This document shows positions 58,527-64,000 of a stretch of DNA of 64,000 bases, piece by piece. The notes beneath the pieces are model-generated. The model ran no database searches. It was not told where the DNA came from and saw only the letters and a list, made by a program, of their open reading frames with translations. The DNA lies in contig JANBPK010001211.1 in NCBI GenBank assembly GCA_027579435.1, positions 1-64,000 on the forward strand. Direction: 5' to 3'. Position 1 is the first letter of the stretch, and each line of letters opens with the position of its first letter. The stretch is from Candolleomyces eurysporus (taxonomy: Eukaryota > Basidiomycota > Agaricomycetes > Agaricales > Psathyrellaceae). The position numbers and the translations under genes are program-made.

Positions 58527-60531
58527 ATAGGATAAGTTAAAATGGATGTTTTGCCGTATTCTGACAATTGGGGATTTTCAAGATCATCGATCGCACTTCG
58601 GACGGACTGTTCAGGGAATATACTTATTTTGTTGTGTACGTCTACTCGTCGTTGTACCATCAGTATCTCCCGGTCTTTTAGCCAGTTACCTACTTCCTCG
58701 TTTGCTATTCCCTTTTGCTTTGCTTGTTGTATTTATCGTACGGTGTATTATTGTACTGAACCGCCATGTAATTAATTAACAAATGGGTCGTTGGCGCAGA
58801 TCAAACATTGCTGGTTTCAAAAAGTATATCAGAGGTTTCAGATAGCGATTCGTGGAGGTGTAAGCTGTGGGACCTTGAAAATCGTATCATATCGATAGAC
58901 TAACCTGGGAATGTAGCCCAGCGTCAGTGATGAGCGCTGGACTCGGGGGGAACCCCGACATTGCGGTCATTGCGGATCTGGGAGTCAATTAAAACTATGA
59001 GCTGGCACACGCTCTGCGAGCAGGTTTCAGAAGGTTGTCATACTCCAGAAGGTGACTGGTGAACTTGACCGACCTCTTGGTGCCCTGGCAGTTACCATGG
59101 TATGCGCACTGGGCGCATCATTTTCTCGCGCACCGTGACGCGCGCGTGATGTTTGATCGACGCTTGATTATGGACTAACCACTTACCAAATTCAGCAGGT
59201 GATTGGAACTCCACAGGCAGTTTCATGTATAATGCAGAATGCCTTGGCGCAGTGTGATGGGTTTTTCACGGGGACTAATTCTGAGGGAGAGTGCGCACCG
59301 TATTCCATTTATGCAATGTGCAGTGAATCAGGGGGAGTAAACGTACGTACGAACTGAGTCCGAAAGGCCTCGAAACAAGTGTTACACTTCGTCTCCGTTC
59401 GCCACGTATCTGAGGAAGGAGCTATACTGAAGGAGAGAGGCCAGGCCTAGGAGCACCATCCGAAGATGAGATTCCGAATACCCGTGGCATACAAGATCCC
59501 GCGGTATGCAGCACAGCAACATCCCTTTTTTTCCTGGCAATGGAACGTAAGGTTTGAAAAGGGTTTCCGAGTCAGCCTGCTGCTCACCCGGGTCATTTCT
59601 GGGACGACGTCAATTGCAGACGTCGCTATGTAAATGTATAGTGTTAAATTCTTATCGTTGTACTATGTCAGGAACACATGGACAATACTACGGTTTGACT
59701 AAGGCCAGAGTTCGTACGGGGTAGAACGCATTTCCATCCGTAGCCGATGAATCGGGACACCGTTTGCTGAAAAGGGTTCTTTCAACACACTCACACCGTC
59801 TCCGGCGTGCTGCCTCCGAAACGTATATCCTATCTTGGCCTATTCACTGCACCGGGAAGAGGTTGATTCAGAACTCTTCCATTCGTTCTCCCGTCGAGGG
59901 CGCCTATTCTCAAAATATAAGAATAGAATTGGCGGGGGTTAGTGGGCCCTTGTTTGAATTGCCCAGGTGCGGCGTCAATATATCACCGATTCACCGTGTG
60001 ACAGCGGAACCATCGGAGGGTGCCTGATCCTTGAAGATTTGCGCTCACGCAGTTTCCTTCTGGCACATTTTGCTAAAGGCGGGCTTTCAATCGCCCAATT
60101 CGGTTGAAGGTACCGCAAATTTCGACCTTGATCCAACGGCGTCGATGGGAGTTTGAACGGACAATCCGCCGGAATATGCGAGGTAGAGTGGTACTGGCAG
60201 TCTTTTATCTGACGAAGAGACTAGAGTATGGAGCCATAGAGCACCGGGAGTCGTCTCCATCCCTGGATGATCATTATCGGGGAGTCGCCCCCCAGTACAA
60301 GCTTCAAATCCGTTTCCATTGCGGAGACTTTTGTGGAGTACCTTCTCGACGAAATCGAAGCTCCATCGCGCGAAGCTCAAACACAACTTCCGGTATCTAT
60401 GTTCCGACTAATGCCAGCATGTTAGAACTGGATTCCTTACCTGCCCACTGGTTGTAGCTGTCCAAGCTGACCAATGATTTTATCAGTTCAATTGATATCT
60501 GATATTTTTTGATCGATTCCAACTTACACAG
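58527..60531. other. 2 kb gap, no intact gene
   Basis: Two adjacent hairpin-prone stretches lie at about 58917-58962 (CCAGCG...CGCTGG and CGGGG...CCCCG). A frame at 59764-60027 and a 117-codon frame at 60104-60457 lack domain or splice evidence. The right part may hold 5' exons of the small frame below. Confidence 0.35.
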
Positions 60532-60761
60532 TCACAAAATCACGAATTTCGTGGCTATCAGACGAGTCGCCTTGTTTCGACGTAGTTGTTTATGGTAACT
60601 CGTCCGCCTTTCCTTGGATCGTGGATGAGGATCTGTTGTACTCGACGGTTCCCCCATCGACCGCTGCAACTGACGTGTCTGGCAAACTGGAGTATATCCT
60701 TGGGGAGTTGATGCCCAACCTACTATATGGTTTACCGGCGGTGCTCTACCTGACCTCTTAA
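60532..60761 (+). CDS. Probable 3' exon of an unidentified small gene
   Basis: After an acceptor-like ttacacag the frame reads TKSRISWLSDESPCFDVVVY, GNSSAFPWIVDEDLLY, GKLEYILGELMPNLLYGLPA and stops at 60761, 20 nt before the next gene. The residue mix (alternating hydrophobics, DEDLL, GLPAVLYL) looks coding, and the upstream frame around 60267-60392 (ETFVEYLLDEIEAPSREAQT) is also protein-like, but I could not join them in phase. Family unknown. Confidence 0.35.
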
Positions 60762-60781
60762 AAACGACGTGGTCGTCGACT

Positions 60782-61512
60782 ATGGCCCTCAACACAATCC
60801 TCAACTTTCATCAATCCGACCCATTCACATTCCACCAAATGGCTAACATTCTGAACCCCTACGCAGATTGGCCTTCTCAGACATCCGTTTTCGGTGTCCT
60901 TCCTCCAGTCTCCCGTTCTCACACGTCGAACCCACCGGTCTTCACTTTCAACTACGTCACTCTCAGCCCGGATGTCCTCAACTGCACGATCACTGGACCA
61001 GATGCGGTCCCGTACCTCCATGTCACCACGGTTGATGGAGGATATCGTACAGTCTTCAGCAAGTCGAATAGTGGAGGGCTTGCCCGTATCGATTGGGCGG
61101 GACATGCATCCGTTGATATCCCCAACTGTATGGGCAAACAATTTATTGGCCAGTGGCTGGTGCCAGCCGGCGGAGGGTATGCTTTGTATCTCTGAATTAA
61201 TATATGCTGCGTATTTATCTGTGACCTCCAGCCGCCGCATAATGACTGTGCGAGGCAGTAGATTCATGTGGGCCAGTGGTGACAATTGCATTTACGTAAG
61301 TTGAGTCGTTATCCGGGAGCTAGAAGTTGTGCTAAACTTCGCCCCAGCTTGACCGAGACGGTGCCCCGCCGTCGAATCATCCGCTGGCCCGCATCTACCA
61401 TGTCCGCGAGGCTATCACACTCGAGCTGACTATTGAGGCGGTCCAACTCGGCCTTCTGGAGGCTGCTATTGTCGCCACTGTTGTTTTCCGCTCAAACCGC
61501 AACTTCGACTAG
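60782..61512 (+). CDS. DUF6593-family protein
   Basis: About 205 residues, three exons (about 60782-61180, 61235-61301, 61349-61512; introns about 55 and 48 nt). DUF6593 is a small beta-rich family, unknown function, expanded in basidiomycetes. Visible: NCTITGPDAVPYLHVTTVDG, YRTVFSKSNSGGLARIDWAG, SVDIPNCMG, then GGRRIMTVRGSRFMWASGDN, CIY-LDRDGAPPSNHPLARI and a hydrophobic C-terminal helix, IEAVQLGLLEAAIVATVVFR. The intron after VPAGG is placed by frame (leftover GG joins C). Start: ATG at 60782, 20 nt after the upstream frame's stop. Confidence 0.8.
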
Positions 61513-61832
61513 ACGATGGTTTTCCTTTATTTATCCAGAGTCAGAATAAACCTTCTGGCCTGGATGCATCGATTTCTTAGACCGGTGACGACTTAGATTC
61601 TTAGAACCTCTATTTATTTTATGGACCCAGCTCTCATCCATCGTATGTATCTTTAGCATTAATATTTATTTATCACGTCGTATTATTTGATGTGTCTCTG
61701 TAGCCATAAAGCTGTAGTCTTATAGTGTAGCCATATATAGATCAAGTATTGGTGTCTCTGCCACCCAGTGCATCCGTGATCTAATCCTGAACGCATTTTG
61801 AGCGAGGCGAGGTGAGGTGAGAGGGGGTTTCC

Positions 61833-64000
61833 CTAATCCAACGTTCTTCTGCTTAGCAGCTTAGTGATTTCTCTGTGTTCCCGCAGCCAAACAGGGAATG
61901 ATGGGAACGAGCCCGCGGGGCTATCCCGCTCTCTTGATTCGATTAAGTAGTTGGCGAAAACGATCAGAGTCCCATAACGATACCTTCGATTCGGACGATC
62001 AGACAGCGCAGGGGGATAAAGGTAGATGCTGACTCACAAGTAGTTGACGGCAACGTGGCTCAGCTGTTTGAACTTGGCTGTGCCTTTCTGGCAAGCGTCC
62101 ACCTTGAGTTTGTAGCTGGAAAGTCTTGGGATCAGCCTTCGCTCGATGATGAGACTGAAGCGGAACTAACTCGTAGATTGCCTTACGGAGATTTTGGACA
62201 TCTTGCATCAAATCAATGGCACGATCGGTCAAACGCTTCGCCACCTTGCCGTGCGATAGCACACCGACCAGATGTAGAATTGTCTTGTACTCCCCTGAAA
62301 GGCAATGTGTAAGACCAACTTCAATCCGAGGGGACATAGATAGAAGACATACCCGCTAGATAAGCCTCCTCCTCAGATGGGCCATCCATAGGATCATAAA
62401 CCTCCAGTGAAATGTTATCCTCGATCAAACTCTCATTTCGATTTTCCCATTTCAAAGTCGAAGCAATGAGGCAAGCGCTGACCATTCCTGTTGTTGTCCG
62501 ACCACGACCCATCTGGCAGTTGAAGATAAAGTCGTGAGCAACGCCAACGCCGGATTGCACTCGATCTAGTAGTTGGGAGAGAGCGTCTGGAAGCGGCGCT
62601 TGCTCGTCCGTCTATCTGTAATGAGTATCTTGAACTTTGAAATCAATAATATGATTGACTTACGATAGCGACCCTACTATAATCGATCTTCGAGAAGACG
62701 TGCATTAGCGGAACAGTCAAAGAGACACAAAGTTGTTACTCACTCGATATCCTTCTCGGATGATCTGGCTGAAAACATCCCGAGGCGTCATGATCTCATC
62801 TTCTGATACAAACTCCCAGATAGGTATGATAGAGAATACGCCTGGTCGCTCTTCAACTTCATCATGCAATAAAATGCGTCCGTCGCCTTGCTTCAATTCA
62901 CGCAGCACATCCTTCTTGAAGTTCTCTTCCATAGCTTCAACAACGCCTGTCGTAACTCCCGTAGCTCTAGAAGTAAAGTGAGTACCTGTCTGTACTGACA
63001 ATGATGACTGCGTACTCTAGATTCTCCAAAGGCTTGGTTACTTGACGTAAGACGTGTGGGCGGCCTGCGACATAGATAACAGGTTCCTGTTACTGCTGTC
63101 AGGTTTGAGTGTCCCAGAGAAAAGTCACATGTCCAAACCTCTCTTAATGATGTCCAATACACTGTATTCTTCCCATTTGGACCGGCATCGACTCGTTCAA
63201 GCGCTCTCTTGAGTCTAAGGGGAGTTTTAGCATAGAGAAAGACACTTCAATAGGTCATAGCATACCCTTCAACTGTTGGCATCCCACTAAAAAGAAGAGG
63301 TGAATTTTTTGGTCAGTAGGCCGTAAAGTGGTGACCGACCTTCCACAGACCCCCTTATCCGACGTATCATCAATGACGAAGTCAATGCTATCATTGGGAC
63401 TCGATGCACCGTCGGAAGATACTGCTCTTAGCGCCAGTGGGACGCGACGGAAGTTGGGAGAGCCCTCGATTCTCCTGTGAACTACAATCAGCACAGTAAT
63501 ACTGAAACTAGACAGCTTCAACGTACTCTGGCAAAGTCATTTTCTGCAGATTCGAAAAGAAGTCGCTCTTGAGAATTGTAGATACCGAAAGGATGGTACC
63601 GGATCGATTCTGAACAATCTGAGTGACTTCATCCGGATCCGCAACATCTTCCTGATTTCCCGCACGTTCCAGAGGTTTCAGTGCATCCAAACCCTCCCCG
63701 AGTAGCTCCTTCTCAAAGGTTTTGATAACTACAGGAGCAGGTTGGTTCAGATTGACATGAAAATGGACTAATCAAGCATCCTACCTGGGCGTTCCTTCAC
63801 GAAGCTCTCGATAGGGGCGAAGGATTCCATCGTGTCGGGTTCCGTGGATTGGAGATATGCTTGGAAGATGATCAGCTCAAAATACCGACGGAGGTTATGG
63901 ATCCCTGGCTTGAGTTAATAATTTTTTTTTACTAGGCGGCAAACTTTATTCATACCTTTAGCCGCATAAGCCCGCTTCTGCTTCTCGTCGGTCGCCTCTT
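61833..64000 (-). CDS. Paladin-like PTP / inositol-hexakisphosphate-domain protein, 3' part
   Basis: The gene enters from the right edge, so its N-terminus is missing. Reading leftwards: RYFELIIFQAYLQSTEPDTM; PVIKTFEKELLGEG; a protein-tyrosine-phosphatase-like block (NSIDFVIDDTSDKGVCGSG, GMPTVEG, YVAGRPHVLRQVTKPLENLE); then a second catalytic segment FIFNCQMGRGRTTTGMV with the CxxGxxR of the PTP superfamily; EVYDPMDGPSEEEAYLAG; EYKTILHLVGVLSHGKVAKR; QLSHVAVNYL-YRYGTLI and the end SRRTLD. Introns are 50-65 nt. Paladin (PALD1) relatives are mostly described as inactive or weakly active phosphatases linked to phosphoinositides; here Cys and Arg are present. Stop at 61833. The family usually has two or more PTP-like modules, and upstream modules would lie beyond the window. 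Confidence 0.87.

Noticed and set aside
62055..62312. 85-codon plus-strand frame opposite the paladin-like gene
   Set aside because: Antisense to well-supported exons (GVLSHGKVAKR, VAVNYL).

Overview
The window is nuclear DNA of a filamentous basidiomycete, most likely an Agaricomycete. The evidence is short (about 46-65 nt) GT-AG introns that split nearly every gene, and the gene families present: a DUF6593 protein, a mushroom-type tyrosine-kinase-like kinase with an HGDLKG loop, an AT-hook/DUF6729-like Cys-rich protein, and a paladin-like inositol-hexakisphosphate-domain phosphatase. Thirteen isolated single Ns, most beside homopolymers, mark a draft assembly. Removing one N restores the frame in two genes. 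All calls rest on reading the sequence and on remembered family motifs; no database search was run.

Layout. 0-2 kb: one disordered Ser/Pro-rich protein. 2.7-8.4 kb: a locally duplicated block of four related segments. The two middle segments carry tandem copies of an unrecognised three-exon gene; the outer two are relics of the flank. 10-19 kb: a small phospho-motif protein (+), then CTF8, the Rho1 exchange factor ROM2 and a mitochondrial DUF155 protein on the minus strand. 19.7-26.6 kb: the AT-hook/Cys-rich protein, a TKL kinase and a divergent beta-tubulin. 27-38.7 kb: a co-oriented run of a DUF1479 protein, an anion:cation-symporter-type MFS permease and two tandem IucA/IucC-type (NRPS-independent siderophore, NIS) synthetases. 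39-49 kb: a C2/proline-rich Inn1/Fic1-like protein, a Frag1/DRAM/Sfk1 membrane protein, a DsbA/FrnE-like oxidoreductase, an F-box protein and a Yck-type casein kinase I. 50-64 kb: 6-phosphofructo-2-kinase/fructose-2,6-bisphosphatase, a small predicted mitochondrial protein, an Hst3/4-like sirtuin, a DUF6593 protein and the 3' part of a paladin-like phosphatase that runs off the right edge.

How genes may work together. Most of the window is ordinary housekeeping synteny: ROM2, Yck and Inn1/Fic1 link to cell wall, polarity and cytokinesis, and CTF8 and Hst3/4 to replication and chromatin. The accessory highlight is the 27-38.7 kb block. Both NIS synthetases keep the catalytic GHPTHP motif and other family motifs, share several intron positions, and a palindromic GATA-factor site (TTATCAGATAA) of the kind used by fungal iron repressors lies between them. 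I infer a candidate NIS siderophore or related carboxylate-amide locus. Its product, and whether the neighbouring permease and DUF1479 protein belong to it, are unknown.
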